Counted from the first letter of the stretch, positions 8,979 to 19,501 are shown. The stretch: 64,000 bases of DNA from Thermoplasma volcanium GSS1 (GCF_000011185.1 NC_002689.2:1-64000), one strand, 5' to 3'. A program made the numbers and translations. The notes: generated by a model from the sequence alone, not told the origin.

Positions 8979-9629
8979 GTGATAAGGAAGACATCAGTCA
9001 TGAGGAGCAGCTTTATAGGTATATATGCAAAAGCTTGGGATGATGTCGCTTTTATCACAAAAATGGCCGACGAAAAGACTGTAAATGAGTTCAGGGAAGT
9101 GCTCCAGGTTGATATTAAGAGGATAAGTATCGACGGATCTACACTTATTGGAACCATGATAGCTGTTAACTCTAATGGCATAGTGCTCCCATATGGTTCG
9201 AACATAGATGGCCTGGACGGGATAGATGGAAGAAACGTTTTATACCTTAAAGATAAAATAAACGCCGTGGGAAACGATATAATTGCAAACGATCACGGCG
9301 CAATAATACACAAGGCATTTAGCAATAAGGCCAGAAAAGAAATAGAAGATACATTAGGCGTTGAAACAATTAGAACTTCAATAGGGAACATATTGACCGT
9401 AGGCAGCGCGTCTGTTCTGACCTCCAAGGGCATGCTCGTAAACCCTGAAACTGACGATGATGAATTAGAGTTTCTCAAGGACTTCTTTAAAGTATCGGTA
9501 AAATCTGGCACTGCAAATTTTGGAAGCATATATGTTGGTGCGTCCATAGTCGCAAATTCAAAGGGCATTCTAGTCGGGCGTGACACTACACCTATTGAAA
9601 TAGATAGGATAGACGATGTACTTTCGTAG
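8979..9629 (+). CDS. eif6: Translation initiation factor aIF6 (ribosome anti-association factor)
   Basis: This 216-aa protein of the eIF6/aIF6 family has the pseudo-five-fold repeat called the pentein fold, visible as recurring SxxxGxxxxxNSxGxxxP units. Examples are [20 protein letters not shown] and [14 protein letters not shown]. It binds the 50S subunit and prevents premature joining with 30S. It follows L31e, the classic archaeal arrangement. GTG occurs at 8973 and 8979. I favour 8979 because GGTGA (8968-8972) then lies at normal spacing, whereas 8973 abuts the ribosome-binding site itself. The stop codon directly abuts the stop of pyrE on the other strand. Confidence 0.94.
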
Positions 9630-10130
9630 TTACCTCTTGAGCTCAGATATTCTTACTATTGGATGCAGCTTTATTCCGTTGTTTTCAAGTAGCTTTGCGC
9701 CTCCTTCTTCCCTGTCGACAACACAATAAGCATCCTTTACAACAACGCCGTTTTCCCGCAGCACATTTATGGCCTTCAAGACGGAGTTTCCTGTAGTAAC
9801 TACGTCTTCTATTACGTCTACCTCTTCCCCACGATTTAGCCGCCCCACTATAAGGCTGAGGGTACCGTGCGATCTTTCCTTCCTCACAATAACGTATGGT
9901 ATCCCCATGTTCAAAGACGTAGCTACTATTAAAGGTACAGCACCTAGCTCCATCCCTGCAATCTTTCTTGCATGGATCATCTTCGAAAACTCTGAAGCTA
10001 TTTCACTCAGGAGATTTGGATCTGTAGCTGCCTCCTTAATATCAACGTAATAATCAGATCGTTTGCCTGAGGTAAGTATGAAATCTCCAAACTTTATGGC
10101 TCCTGATTTGACTAGATCCTCGCTCAACAT
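9630..10130 (-). CDS. pyrE: Orotate phosphoribosyltransferase
   Basis: This 166-aa type I PRTase makes OMP from orotate and PRPP in de novo pyrimidine synthesis. The N-terminal hood has the family sequence GAIKFGDFILTSGKRSDYYVD. KERSHG (about residues 103-108) matches the catalytic loop. The PRPP-binding motif VDVIEDVVTTGNSVLKAI covers about 123-140. It is convergent with aIF6 with no gap. Other pyrimidine genes in this window (pyrF, pyrG) are scattered rather than in an operon. Confidence 0.95.
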   Translation of the reverse strand: MLSEDLVKSGAIKFGDFILTSGKRSDYYVDIKEAATDPNLLSEIASEFSKMIHARKIAGMELGAVPLIVATSLNMGIPYVIVRKERSHGTLSLIVGRLNRGEEVDVIEDVVTTGNSVLKAINVLRENGVVVKDAYCVVDREEGGAKLLENNGIKLHPIVRISELKR

Positions 10131-10189
10131 AATGGATTATGGTGACCCACTTAATAAATTAAAGAGTGGTGCCATAAAACACTTTAGAT

Positions 10190-12073
10190 ATGTTGATTAA
10201 CTCTGAAATAATTAGTCTTTCTGGTTCAATGTATGAGGATAGGAGCTATCAAAATGAAGCTATAGATTTTATCGCCAGTAAACTTGCCAATTACCCTGGC
10301 GTAGCACTGGAAGCTCCAACAGGGTCAGGAAAAACTATGATGGCCCTCCTTGGTTCTCTTAAATATGCGTATAACGGGCATTTGAAAATACTGTATCTTG
10401 TAAGGACAAATTCACAGGAAGAGCAGGTCATAAGAGAACTTAGGACAATATCAAAAAATAGGAAAATAAGAGCACTACCTATGCAGGGAAGGATAAATCT
10501 CTGCATACTGTACAAGACTGCCGATGATCTGAAGGAGGCAACCGCAGAATCTCTTTCAAAATTCTGCAATAGCCGCAAAAGGCAGGTAATGGAAGGCCAT
10601 CAGGAAGCATGCCCTTACTACACCATAAAGGTCAGATCAAAAGAAACGAAGGATTTTTTGTTTGAAAACTTACCTACGGCTGAAGAATTTTATGAATATG
10701 CTTTTACGAATAACTTGTGCCCATACGAGAGTATTAAGGCGTCACTTTCAGATGCAGATATAGTAGTGGCGCCTTACATGTATTTTCTAAATAAAACTGT
10801 CGCCGATAGGTTCCTCTCGCACTGGGGGGTATCTAGGGAACAGTTAATAATAGTTTTAGATGAGGCCCACAATCTGCCGGATATTGGTAGATCCCTTGGT
10901 TCTTTCAGGATATCCATAGAATCATTAAACAGATCTGAAAAGGAGGCCCAATCATTTGGAGACCCTGAACTTGATAGAGGTGTGCACGTAACAGACTTCA
11001 TAGAAATGATAAGAAGCACTCTTGAACGTACAATAAAGGAAAGGGTAAAGGAAGACGATGTTAGAATAAGATTTCAGGAATTCAAGGAATACTTAATGAT
11101 AATGAACAAGAAAAGCGAGAAGTCAATAAGGGATCTCAATAACTATCTCTATTTGTTTGGAGAATACGTTGAAAACGAAAAGGAGAAAGCCGGCAAGGTA
11201 CCTGTTTCATACTGTTCTTCGCTCGCCCAAAGGCTAGAAGCCATGATGGATGAAGATGATGCTATGTATGCAGCTATATTATCAAAGTCAGAATCTGGCT
11301 ATATACAAGCGTCATGCCTAGACCCATCATCTATATTATCATCGTTGAAGGAGTCGAAGACCATACATATGTCTGGTACATTGGAACCATTCGAATTTTA
11401 TTCTGACGTAACTGGCTTTGATATACCATTCCGCAGGATAGAAAATGTTTTTCCAATTGAAAACCGATTTGTCTCCTATTACGAAGGTGTTTCAACAAAG
11501 TATGATACTCTCGATGAGAACGAAATAAGGAAACTAGCTAGCATAATAGAAAATATCGTTAATGGCGTCAAGAGGAATACAATAGTTTATTTTCCCTCCT
11601 ATGCAGTAATGGACAAAGTTATAGGATCTGGTCTAGATTTCGACTTTCTGCAGGAGAAGAAGAACTTAGATCAAACTGAATTTTACGATGTTGTCAAAAA
11701 ATTCAGAAACGGCGGGAAGCCTCTGCTTGCTGTCTCTGGAGGTCGCCTGTCTGAGGGCATGAACTTTCCTGGGAGGGAATTAGAGCTTATACTAATAGCA
11801 GGCATACCGTTTCCCAGGCCGGATGCAACGAACAGGGCACTGTACGATTATTACGAAATGAAGTACAAAAAAGGATGGGAGTATGCAGTGCTTGCGCCTG
11901 CTATAATTAAGATTAGGCAGGAGATAGGGAGGCTTATAAGGGGAAAAGATGATCACGGGGCCTGCGTAATACTTGACAAAAGAGCAAAACAGTTCAGGAG
12001 ATTTATACCAGACCTTGTCAAAACAGACGATCCAGTGAATGACATAAACACTTTCTTTTCCAACTTCAAGTAA
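10190..12073 (+). CDS. xpd: XPD/Rad3-family FeS DNA helicase
   Basis: This superfamily 2 helicase of 627 aa unwinds DNA 5'-3', and its eukaryotic relative works in TFIIH and nucleotide excision repair. Walker A is APTGSGKT (42-49) and the Walker B box is DEAH (224-227). Between them lie the four cysteines of the [4Fe-4S] domain (C105, C126, C141, C177). C-terminal helicase motifs include [12 protein letters not shown], and QEIGRLIRG matches motif VI. T. acidophilum XPD is one of the structurally known members. The first ATG at 10190 fits a TATA-like box near 10155-10165. A later in-frame ATG (10229) would give [11 protein letters not shown], closer to homologues. Confidence 0.95.
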   Translation: MLINSEIISLSGSMYEDRSYQNEAIDFIASKLANYPGVALEAPTGSGKTMMALLGSLKYAYNGHLKILYLVRTNSQEEQVIRELRTISKNRKIRALPMQGRINLCILYKTADDLKEATAESLSKFCNSRKRQVMEGHQEACPYYTIKVRSKETKDFLFENLPTAEEFYEYAFTNNLCPYESIKASLSDADIVVAPYMYFLNKTVADRFLSHWGVSREQLIIVLDEAHNLPDIGRSLGSFRISIESLNRSEKEAQSFGDPELDRGVHVTDFIEMIRSTLERTIKERVKEDDVRIRFQEFKEYLMIMNKKSEKSIRDLNNYLYLFGEYVENEKEKAGKVPVSYCSSLAQRLEAMMDEDDAMYAAILSKSESGYIQASCLDPSSILSSLKESKTIHMSGTLEPFEFYSDVTGFDIPFRRIENVFPIENRFVSYYEGVSTKYDTLDENEIRKLASIIENIVNGVKRNTIVYFPSYAVMDKVIGSGLDFDFLQEKKNLDQTEFYDVVKKFRNGGKPLLAVSGGRLSEGMNFPGRELELILIAGIPFPRPDATNRALYDYYEMKYKKGWEYAVLAPAIIKIRQEIGRLIRGKDDHGACVILDKRAKQFRRFIPDLVKTDDPVNDINTFFSNFK

Positions 12074-12191
12074 AGCAAAATAGAGATTTTCGCCTTGATA
12101 ATAATTTTCTGGGCCTAATACATTAAATTTCTATCCAGTTCACTTCAGAGAAAACATTTTAAATGAGTTTCGATATGTAAAATTGGTTTAT

Positions 12192-12647
12192 ATGGCTATT
12201 AATGCTGTTGCCGGAACTATCAGAGAGTTCTCACCGAAAGATATCGAGAGTGTTTATAGGATAGCACAGACTTCCTTAACTGAGTATTATACGCAAGCCC
12301 TGATACTTGATCTCCACAGAGAATGGCCGGAATCATTTATGGTTTACACTGTAGCTGGTTCTGTTGTCGGTTTTATAGTAGGATCGAAGTATTCGAGGAC
12401 GGAGGCCAGGATATTACTCTTCGCAGTCGATGAGAGGTTCAGGAGAATGGGTGTAGGCAGCGCATTGATGGATGCATTCCTTAGCCTGTGCAGAGAGCAG
12501 AACATGCTCAGCGTAAGGCTGGAAGTCAGGACAGACAATGACGAAGCTATAAGATTCTACAAAAAATATGGATTCGTCATTACTGCTATGCTACCAAACT
12601 ATTATAGCGATTCATCCAATGCGTATACAATGTGGCGTATAGTTTAA
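12192..12647 (+). CDS. GNAT-family N-acetyltransferase (RimI/Ard1-like)
   Basis: This 151-aa acetyltransferase of the GCN5 superfamily has the acetyl-CoA-binding motif RRMGVGSALMDAFLSLC and the RimI-type sequence VRLEVRTDNDEAIRFYKKYGF. The latter pattern is typical of archaeal protein N-terminal acetyltransferases, so that role is likely, but a small-molecule substrate is not excluded. A TTG nine bases upstream (12183) is in frame. The ATG at 12192 lies about 30 nt after TTTTAAATG (12157-12165) and is preferred as a leaderless start. The gene is single, convergent with the SAM synthetase gene. Confidence 0.87.
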   Translation: MAINAVAGTIREFSPKDIESVYRIAQTSLTEYYTQALILDLHREWPESFMVYTVAGSVVGFIVGSKYSRTEARILLFAVDERFRRMGVGSALMDAFLSLCREQNMLSVRLEVRTDNDEAIRFYKKYGFVITAMLPNYYSDSSNAYTMWRIV

Positions 12648-12664
12648 AAAATAAAATAAAATTT

Positions 12665-13867
12665 CTAGAATACGGTTATTTTACCTTCCACAAACTGCAT
12701 GGTAAGATCGCTTACGTGTGCGAGGCGGTCGTTTACCAGGTTCCTTATGTTATTCTTGTGCTTCGAATGGTCAACATTGCCCTCATATATGACTTGTACA
12801 CTTGCTACGTGTGGATCGTCTATTGGGCGTCCAATCTGAGATACTATCCTAACAAGGACCTCGGCTATATCGTTTCCCTCTTCCTGTACAATATCGTTTG
12901 CTATTTTGTTTGCAAGCACGTTGTATAGCTTACCTACGTGCGTGACAGGATTCTTGCCAGCTGCTGCTTCCATGCTCATAGCCCTATATGGAGTTATAAG
13001 GCCGTTGACCCTGTTTCCCCTGCCAACAGAACCGTCATCGCCGTTCTCCATGGACATTCCAGTTACCGTAAGGTAGCCCACTGATTTGCTGTTCTCTCTT
13101 ATATCTGCGGTGTTTATGTATACCTTAACTTCCTTATCCGTTTCTTCGACGGCGTTATCTAGCACCAAATCTTTAAGCTGATCTTTTAAATTGAAGTATT
13201 CATCTGCGTCTTTTATGTATTTATCTACAAAAGCCGCCGCTACGGTTAGGTTTATAGTGTCCTTTTGCCTAAAACCCATAACTTTTATATCGTAACCGAC
13301 CATTGGCAGCTTTTTCTTTAGGCTGCCGTTAAGATACCGCTCAGTCTTGAGTACAATATTTTCGGTCTCTGAAAGTGGTGCAAAACCAACGCCGAATGAT
13401 GTATCGTTTGCTTCAAGCTTGCTCGTGTCATAAACTTCTACCAGATCCACTGAACCTTGACCGATCCTAGAATCTATCATAACATCAGCGTCCACATCGA
13501 GGTGACTGAAATTGTTTCTGAGGTAATCTTTAGCCGCCTTAATCGTGATGGACTTGTACGGGACCCTATCGTTTCCTACCTTCGTTGTAGCTCTGCCGCT
13601 AAGCAATATATATGTAGGCTCAAGTACTAGGCCTCCGCCATACTTTGGTGCGGATTGCCCTCCAACTACCTCCACCTGGTCCGTATTGTGATGGAGTATC
13701 CTACCATAATGTTCAAGGTAGTATTTTGACAGCGATCTGCTGACCGCTTCTGCAATTCCGTCTGCAACACTGTCTGGATGGCCAATGCCCTTCCTTTCGA
13801 CTATTTCGACTTCTTTCTTTGGAGTTGGAATCTGATTCAGCTCCTCGACTGATATGTTTCTTTCCAT
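12665..13867 (-). CDS. mat: S-adenosylmethionine synthetase, archaeal type
   Basis: This 400-aa enzyme makes S-adenosylmethionine from ATP and methionine. It belongs to the archaeal MAT class, which is distant from bacterial MetK. Diagnostic stretches are VEIVERKGIGHPDSVADGIAE at the N-terminus, HNTDQVEVVGGQSAPKYGGG, and GDDGSVGRGNRVNGLITPYR in the C-terminal half. The length is normal. The promoter side (13868-14000) is shared with divergent purH. Confidence 0.96.
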   Translation of the reverse strand: MERNISVEELNQIPTPKKEVEIVERKGIGHPDSVADGIAEAVSRSLSKYYLEHYGRILHHNTDQVEVVGGQSAPKYGGGLVLEPTYILLSGRATTKVGNDRVPYKSITIKAAKDYLRNNFSHLDVDADVMIDSRIGQGSVDLVEVYDTSKLEANDTSFGVGFAPLSETENIVLKTERYLNGSLKKKLPMVGYDIKVMGFRQKDTINLTVAAAFVDKYIKDADEYFNLKDQLKDLVLDNAVEETDKEVKVYINTADIRENSKSVGYLTVTGMSMENGDDGSVGRGNRVNGLITPYRAMSMEAAAGKNPVTHVGKLYNVLANKIANDIVQEEGNDIAEVLVRIVSQIGRPIDDPHVASVQVIYEGNVDHSKHKNNIRNLVNDRLAHVSDLTMQFVEGKITVF

Positions 13868-14000
13868 AGTTAACCTCTGAGTAGTCCATATTTAGCGTTT
13901 ATTAAATGTTTTGTCAGCAGAAGGCAAATATTCCGAGCTTCAAGAGTTTATTACTGATAGTAATACTACAAAGATTTAAACTGACGTCGTAATTCTAACT

Positions 14001-15470
14001 ATGAACTTCCTTATTAGTGTGTATAACAAAGAGGGGCTTACTGATTTTCTGGCGAGGGTGAAGGCAAATATCGATTATATATATGCTACAGGAGGAACAG
14101 CTAAATTTCTTGAAAAGAATGGATACACCGTCAGAGATACGTCCGAAATAACAGGATTTAGTGATCTACTTGGCGGCCGTGTTAAAACTTTGCATCCTAA
14201 AATATATGCTGCACTGCTCTACAGGGAAAAGAACGAAGCATCAGACTTACATTTCGATGTTTTAGTGTCAAATTTATATCCATTCACCGGAAACACAGGA
14301 AATGAAAATGAGATGATCGAGAATATAGATATAGGCGGTGTTTCTCTAACCAGAGCAGCAGCCAAGAATTACAAGAATGTACTTGTGCTGTCATCTCCAG
14401 ATGATTACACGGAAGCAGCGGAAATTATCTCTTCTGGGAAGAACGATGCCGAGTACAGGAAACGAATGGCACTTAAGGCATTTGCAAGAATGGCTGAATA
14501 CGATGCCATAATTTATAATGGCCTTTCAGATCTTTTCAAAATCGAGAAGGAAAACTTTTTTGTTGTCGGAAAGAAAGGTGAAAGGTTAAGGTACGGTGAA
14601 AACCCTGACCAGGAAGGCTTCCTCTATTCTGATGGGAGTGCATATGGCGTTGCAAACGCTGAAAAATTAAATGGGAAGGAGTTATCTTATAACAATATAC
14701 TCGATGCCGACAGTGCTTTTGATACTGCGCTTGAATTCGATGAGCCTACAGTCGTTGTAATGAAGCATAACACACCATCCGGAGTTTCTTCGCATAACGA
14801 TATCGTAAATGCGTTTAAGAGAGCATGGGATGCCGATTCAGAATCGGCCTACGGATCAGTAATAGCTGTGAACAGAAAAGTCCCATTAGATCTAGCAAAG
14901 GAAATGCGACACCTATTCATTGAAGTCCTAATTGCCCCAGAATACGATGAATATGCCCTTTCAGAGTTAAGAAAGAAGAAAAATCTACGCATATTGAGGA
15001 TTCCTTGGATCAGAGATCAATCCATGAGATACAGATCAATATCAAACGGATTGCTTGTCCAGACTCCAATGGCATCTTCCTTTAAGGAATTGAAACTTGT
15101 AACAGAGAAGGGAGCTGATTCAAAGACGATTGATGACCTTTTATTTGCGTGGAAAGTTGTTGCACATTCAAGGAGTAACGCCATAGTTTTCGCCAAAGAC
15201 AAAACAACAACTGGTATAGGCGCTGGCCAGACATCTAGGGTAGAATCTGTGAGGATAGCTATGGAACGTTCCGGTTCAAGGGCCGATGGTTCTGTAATGG
15301 CTTCAGATGCATTTTTCCCGTTCCCTGACAGCATAGATGTAGCGGCAAAAGCTGGAATAAAAGCAATAATACAGCCGGGTGGGTCCATAAGAGACGAAGA
15401 GGTAATAAAAAAATGCAATGAATATGGAATACCCATGTACTTTACAGGCAAGAGGGTATTCCTTCATTGA
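14001..15470 (+). CDS. purH: Bifunctional AICAR transformylase / IMP cyclohydrolase
   Basis: This 489-aa enzyme carries out the last two steps of IMP synthesis. An N-terminal MGS-like cyclohydrolase domain (1 to about 180) has IYATGGTAKFLEKNG and GRVKTLHPKIYAALL. The transformylase domain follows, with RYGENPDQEG, VVMKHNTPSGVSSH, HSRSNAIVFAK and GIGAGQTSRVES. The length is slightly shorter than bacterial PurH (about 520). Many archaea use PurP/PurO instead, so the bacterial-type fusion suggests ancient acquisition. Confidence 0.95.
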   Translation: MNFLISVYNKEGLTDFLARVKANIDYIYATGGTAKFLEKNGYTVRDTSEITGFSDLLGGRVKTLHPKIYAALLYREKNEASDLHFDVLVSNLYPFTGNTGNENEMIENIDIGGVSLTRAAAKNYKNVLVLSSPDDYTEAAEIISSGKNDAEYRKRMALKAFARMAEYDAIIYNGLSDLFKIEKENFFVVGKKGERLRYGENPDQEGFLYSDGSAYGVANAEKLNGKELSYNNILDADSAFDTALEFDEPTVVVMKHNTPSGVSSHNDIVNAFKRAWDADSESAYGSVIAVNRKVPLDLAKEMRHLFIEVLIAPEYDEYALSELRKKKNLRILRIPWIRDQSMRYRSISNGLLVQTPMASSFKELKLVTEKGADSKTIDDLLFAWKVVAHSRSNAIVFAKDKTTTGIGAGQTSRVESVRIAMERSGSRADGSVMASDAFFPFPDSIDVAAKAGIKAIIQPGGSIRDEEVIKKCNEYGIPMYFTGKRVFLH

Positions 15471-15474
15471 TCCT

Positions 15475-16230
15475 TTATTTTCCTTTGAAAACTGCTTTCC
15501 TCTTTTCCTTGAAAGCCCTAATTCCCTCTAAGTGATCCTCTGTTTTGAACGTGAGAGCAAATCTTTCACGTTCCATCATGTATCCTTCTTTGTCTCTCCT
15601 GTTCATAACCTCTTTTATATATCGGATTGAGGTAGCCGGCTTTTCCGAAAGTTCTTTAGCCAGTTCGATGGCTAAATCTAGGTACTTTTCACTAACAGAA
15701 TCTACTATGCCATGTTTCAGTGCCTCCTGCTCATCTATAGTCTTACCCGTCATAACTAGATACATTCCATATGACTTTCCTGCAATGTCTATGATCCTCT
15801 GGGTTCCACCAAAACCTGGCATTATGCCTAAATTTACCTCCGGAAATCCATATTTTGTCTTTACATCTGATATCCTAAAATCGCACGCAAGTGCAAGTTC
15901 AAATCCGCCGCCGAGTGCATACCCATGAACTGCCGCTATAACGGGCCTCTCATAATCGGATATGCTGTCCATTACCTGCTGGCCTCTGTCAGAAAAATGA
16001 AATGCATCTCTATCAGACATGTCAAGAAAATTGTTTATGTCTGCACCCGCAGAAAACGCCTTCTCGCTTCCTTTAAGCACGACGACCTTGCCTGATTCTC
16101 GAACGGCATCTTCAATTTCTTCTAACGTATCTAAATTTAGCGGGTTAAGGGAGTTTTCCCTGCGTATAGTGACTATCCTGATGCCTTCGTGATCTTCCAA
16201 TGATATATTTCTATAATTCGGAGAACTCAT
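15475..16230 (-). CDS. Enoyl-CoA hydratase/isomerase (crotonase family)
   Basis: This crotonase-fold enzyme has about 251 aa. The oxyanion-hole segments are FSAGADINNFLDM and HGYALGGGFELALACDFRI. The catalytic region FPEVNLGIMPGFGGTQRI keeps the Glu expected of a hydratase. It probably hydrates enoyl-CoA in fatty-acid or amino-acid degradation. The start is uncertain between TTG 16254, ATG 16248 and ATG 16230. I took 16230 because MSSPNYRNISLED aligns with the usual family N-terminus. A TATA-like AAATTTAAAA lies at 16261-16270. It is convergent with purH. Confidence 0.9.
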   Translation of the reverse strand: MSSPNYRNISLEDHEGIRIVTIRRENSLNPLNLDTLEEIEDAVRESGKVVVLKGSEKAFSAGADINNFLDMSDRDAFHFSDRGQQVMDSISDYERPVIAAVHGYALGGGFELALACDFRISDVKTKYGFPEVNLGIMPGFGGTQRIIDIAGKSYGMYLVMTGKTIDEQEALKHGIVDSVSEKYLDLAIELAKELSEKPATSIRYIKEVMNRRDKEGYMMERERFALTFKTEDHLEGIRAFKEKRKAVFKGK

Positions 16231-16336
16231 ATTTATCGTTACTTTCATGTACAATAACGTTTTTAAATTTGCGCTGGTCTACTATTATCCAGTGAATGCC
16301 ATAATGAGAAAAACTTGTAGCTGAATGGCTGGCCAA

Positions 16337-17200
16337 TCATAAAACCTTAAACATTACAAAAGCTATTAAAAACCCAGCTATCGTACCGGTATTTATGTAA
16401 GGGAGGCCTGGTGCAGGCCTGTCTCTATTACAAAAGTAGAGTACAGCCATACCTATAAGGCCGCCACCTAACGGAAGCAAAGTAAAATAGAGTATATTGG
16501 AGATTCCGTATAAGGCAGATGATACAACGAGAATGCTTGGCAAAGCGATGTCCCCAAATCCTATCATGAGGGCGTTTCCTTCTCCGCGGTTTTCGAAAGT
16601 AACGTTCTTCATAGTGAAATCCCTATTCTCAGGTATAACAAATAGCATTGGGAGATCAGAATCAACTGCATACCTTGCCAGGCTTATCATATGCTTAGTT
16701 TTGTAAACAGCTATGTAGTCGTATATCTCGAAAACAACCAGGAAAGCAACAGCCGCCCATACGCCAAATGTAATACCCCATATTGATGCTATTCCGACAG
16801 CGAGAAAAAAACCAGCAGTATCTGTTATGTACCATTCATTTTTAAAAAGGAGCAGATAAAAGTAAGAAATCGCAATGGCAACTGAAATTGCTAGTATAGC
16901 ATATAGGTTATCAAGGAATATAGAAAGCAGTATCAAGAATACATAGAATATTACGTATGCTACCACAACAGAATAAATTATGCGAAATATCCTAAGCTTT
17001 TTTCTTCTACCTAGATAGATTATCACAAAGGAGAATAGGAAGGCTGCAACTATATAAACAAATATATAGCTTAGGCCATAGGTAGGACTCCTGTGTGATA
17101 TAGAAGGCTCGGAGTTGTATACTGCGACTGCCAGAAGAAGAGCCATAATTGATGCTGCAACAAATATTAACATAGAGGTTATCTCAGCTTTTGCTCGCAT
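16337..17200 (-). CDS. Presenilin/signal-peptide-peptidase-like intramembrane aspartyl protease
   Basis: This 287-aa membrane protein has about nine hydrophobic segments. The hallmarks of the GxGD aspartyl protease family (A22, archaeal PSH) are present in order: YD in VVFEIYDYIAVYK, GFGD in MIGFGDIALPSI, and a PAL-like motif reading PGLPYIN near the C-terminus. Both catalytic Asp residues are therefore present. It should cut transmembrane helices inside the membrane. The frame stays open to 17302, but the ATG at 17200 follows a strong AAGGAGG ribosome-binding site. That site lies inside the 3' end of topA, so the genes overlap by 17 bp and are coupled. Confidence 0.85.
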   Translation of the reverse strand: MRAKAEITSMLIFVAASIMALLLAVAVYNSEPSISHRSPTYGLSYIFVYIVAAFLFSFVIIYLGRRKKLRIFRIIYSVVVAYVIFYVFLILLSIFLDNLYAILAISVAIAISYFYLLLFKNEWYITDTAGFFLAVGIASIWGITFGVWAAVAFLVVFEIYDYIAVYKTKHMISLARYAVDSDLPMLFVIPENRDFTMKNVTFENRGEGNALMIGFGDIALPSILVVSSALYGISNILYFTLLPLGGGLIGMAVLYFCNRDRPAPGLPYINTGTIAGFLIAFVMFKVL

Positions 17201-19496
17201 CTTTTTTCCTCCTTCCTGCCTTCTTCTCTTCAACTTTATTGGATTTCTTCTTATTGTATTCGCATGAAATGTTCGGGCAGAATTTCCATCTCCTTTTTCC
17301 ATTAACTGCTTCTAACAATGGCGCACCACAGATGGGGCATTTTTCTCCAGTTTTCTCTATTTTGCCCTTCTGTGGAAGGGGATATGTCACCGTGCACTTA
17401 GGATAGTTGCTGCATCCAAGAAACCTCTTCCCATACCTCGACTGCCTAAGTATAAGCCTACCGCCATCCTTAGGGCATTCTCCAAAGTCTTCTTTTTCTT
17501 TGTTGTATGCACACCCAGGGTCGATACATTTTACCTCTGGAGACTGTCCTCTGCGGATAATCTTTATGAGCGGCAATCCACACACTGGGCACAACTGATC
17601 CATGAGTGAGATCGAACCATTCTTCTTTATTTTGAAGTCTATCCTACAGCCGTCAACCTCGCACCTTATCCTATACGTAAATTTGTCCTTTGAGAGTATA
17701 AGGTTATGATCTGGATGAAACGGACATTTGCCCATTGCTTCTCCAGCGTTTATCCCTGTATTTATAATACTCTTTACATCATCGGCCTTATTGATGAAGT
17801 CACCGAGCACAGAATGAAGCATCTTCTTTGATTCATCAACGACCTCCTGCTTTGACATGAGGCTCCTTTCTATCTTGTCCATATCCTGCTCCAGCTTAGC
17901 AGTCATATCAGGATCAGCTATACTTGAATTCACGCTTTTTACAGCATCTATAAAGGCTATTCCCAGGCCCGTTGGACGGACGGGGTTCCCCTCTATGAAC
18001 CCCCGGTCGATGAGTTTCCCGATTATGTCGTGCCTTGTGCTTTTTGTCCCGAGATTTAGATCCTCCATTTTTTTGAGAAGAGAGGCCATATCATATCTAG
18101 GTGGAGGCTTAGTCTGATCCTCATTGAGCAGCCAATTCGTACCATGTAGGATCTCTCCTTCTGAGAGGTCTGGCATAAACTCATCCCTGGAAGAGTAGCC
18201 ATACACAGCCATCCATCCTAGATCTGTAGTCTGCGAGCCACGAGCCAGGAATTTATATCCGTTGACGTCTATCTCAGCCTCCTTCACTGTCTTTCGTCCA
18301 TCCCTGTATAGGGTAGATATGAATCTTCTAAGTATGAGATCGTAGATGCGTGCATAATCGCCTTTCAGTTCTTCCTTTGGCATTTCAACGGGGTATATCG
18401 GCGGGTGATCCGTTGTCTCCGTCCTGCCGCGAGATGGAATTATCTTTTCCCATCCGAGGATCTCTTCTACGTAATTTGAATACTTTGATTTAGAAAATTT
18501 CTGTAGCACATTCCTTAGGTTTATTGCACGCGGATAGACTGTATTGTCAGTCCTAGGGTAGCTTATTAGGCCTCTGGTGTACAAGCTTTCTGCTATAGAC
18601 ATGGCCTTTGTAGGCATTATTCCTATTCTCGAGGCTTCCCTAAGGAATTCTGTCGTACTGAAGGGAGTCGGCCTCCTTATTGATTCTTCGTGCTTTTCAA
18701 ACTTAATTACTGTCCCATCCCTTCCATTTATGGATGAAAAAACTGAATTAGCTACATCCTTATCGAATAATTTTTTTTCATATGCTGCTTGAAATTCCCC
18801 TTCCTTTTGAAATGTTATAGATATTGTCCAGAAAGTCTGTGGTTTGAAGTTCTCTATTTCACGCTCTCTTTCGACAACAATTGCAAGCGTTGGGGTCTGT
18901 ACTCGCCCGGCTGAAAGAAAGTATCTTCCGAGCCTACCCGTCGCTAGCGAAAAGAACCGAGTTAAAACTGCACCCCAGATCAAGTCAATGCTCTCCCTTG
19001 CGTCCGCTGCATCAGCAAGGTTATAATTGACATCTATAGGCTTTTCGAAGGCGTTCCTTATCTCTTGGCCTACCAATGAACTGAACTTTGCACGCAGTAC
19101 CTTTTCCTGTCCTTCCTTTATTATGTCCAGGGCTTCAACACCTATGAGCTCGCCTTCCCTATCATAGTCTGTAGCTATTATTATTTCATCTGCCTTTCCT
19201 TTAAAAGACGATAGTGTCTGATAGGCACTCTTGTTTTTAACCTTCTTCACAATATCGGCGTCTATAAGCTCCTTTAAGTCTGTCTTCTCCCAATTGCTGA
19301 AATTTTCTGGAAAATCGGCCTCAACAATATGGCCTGAAAGTGGAATTAAGAGAGTCTTTTTCCCATTAGATTCGAATTCTATGTAGGAAAGGCCCTTTAC
19401 CCTTCTAGCCTTTGCAGTGCCATTAGACAGAAAATACGCAATTCTCCTGCCCGCATCTACCTTTTCTGCTATTATTACCCTAAAATAATCCTGCAA
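17184..19496 (-). CDS. topA: DNA topoisomerase I (type IA)
   Basis: This 770-aa type IA topoisomerase relaxes negative supercoils through a 5'-phosphotyrosine link. It has an N-terminal Toprim domain (FRVIIAEK near the start, IIATDYDREGELIG about 105-118). The active-site region is GLISYPRTDNTVYP, with the catalytic Tyr in SYPRTD. Four Cys-rich zinc-ribbon units follow near the C-terminus, for example CPVCG, CPKDG and CPICG. A very basic Lys-rich tail ends the protein. The start is TTG, chosen because GAGGT lies about 7 nt upstream and MQDYFRVIIAEK fits the Toprim start. It is downstream of acyP and overlaps the membrane protease. Confidence 0.95.
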   Translation of the reverse strand: MQDYFRVIIAEKVDAGRRIAYFLSNGTAKARRVKGLSYIEFESNGKKTLLIPLSGHIVEADFPENFSNWEKTDLKELIDADIVKKVKNKSAYQTLSSFKGKADEIIIATDYDREGELIGVEALDIIKEGQEKVLRAKFSSLVGQEIRNAFEKPIDVNYNLADAADARESIDLIWGAVLTRFFSLATGRLGRYFLSAGRVQTPTLAIVVEREREIENFKPQTFWTISITFQKEGEFQAAYEKKLFDKDVANSVFSSINGRDGTVIKFEKHEESIRRPTPFSTTEFLREASRIGIMPTKAMSIAESLYTRGLISYPRTDNTVYPRAINLRNVLQKFSKSKYSNYVEEILGWEKIIPSRGRTETTDHPPIYPVEMPKEELKGDYARIYDLILRRFISTLYRDGRKTVKEAEIDVNGYKFLARGSQTTDLGWMAVYGYSSRDEFMPDLSEGEILHGTNWLLNEDQTKPPPRYDMASLLKKMEDLNLGTKSTRHDIIGKLIDRGFIEGNPVRPTGLGIAFIDAVKSVNSSIADPDMTAKLEQDMDKIERSLMSKQEVVDESKKMLHSVLGDFINKADDVKSIINTGINAGEAMGKCPFHPDHNLILSKDKFTYRIRCEVDGCRIDFKIKKNGSISLMDQLCPVCGLPLIKIIRRGQSPEVKCIDPGCAYNKEKEDFGECPKDGGRLILRQSRYGKRFLGCSNYPKCTVTYPLPQKGKIEKTGEKCPICGAPLLEAVNGKRRWKFCPNISCEYNKKKSNKVEEKKAGRRKKDASKS

Positions 19497-19501
19497 GAAT
19501 T

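Noticed and set aside
12632-12928. 98-codon plus-strand frame inside the SAM synthetase gene
   Set aside because: Opposite conserved C-terminal MAT sequence; no independent support.
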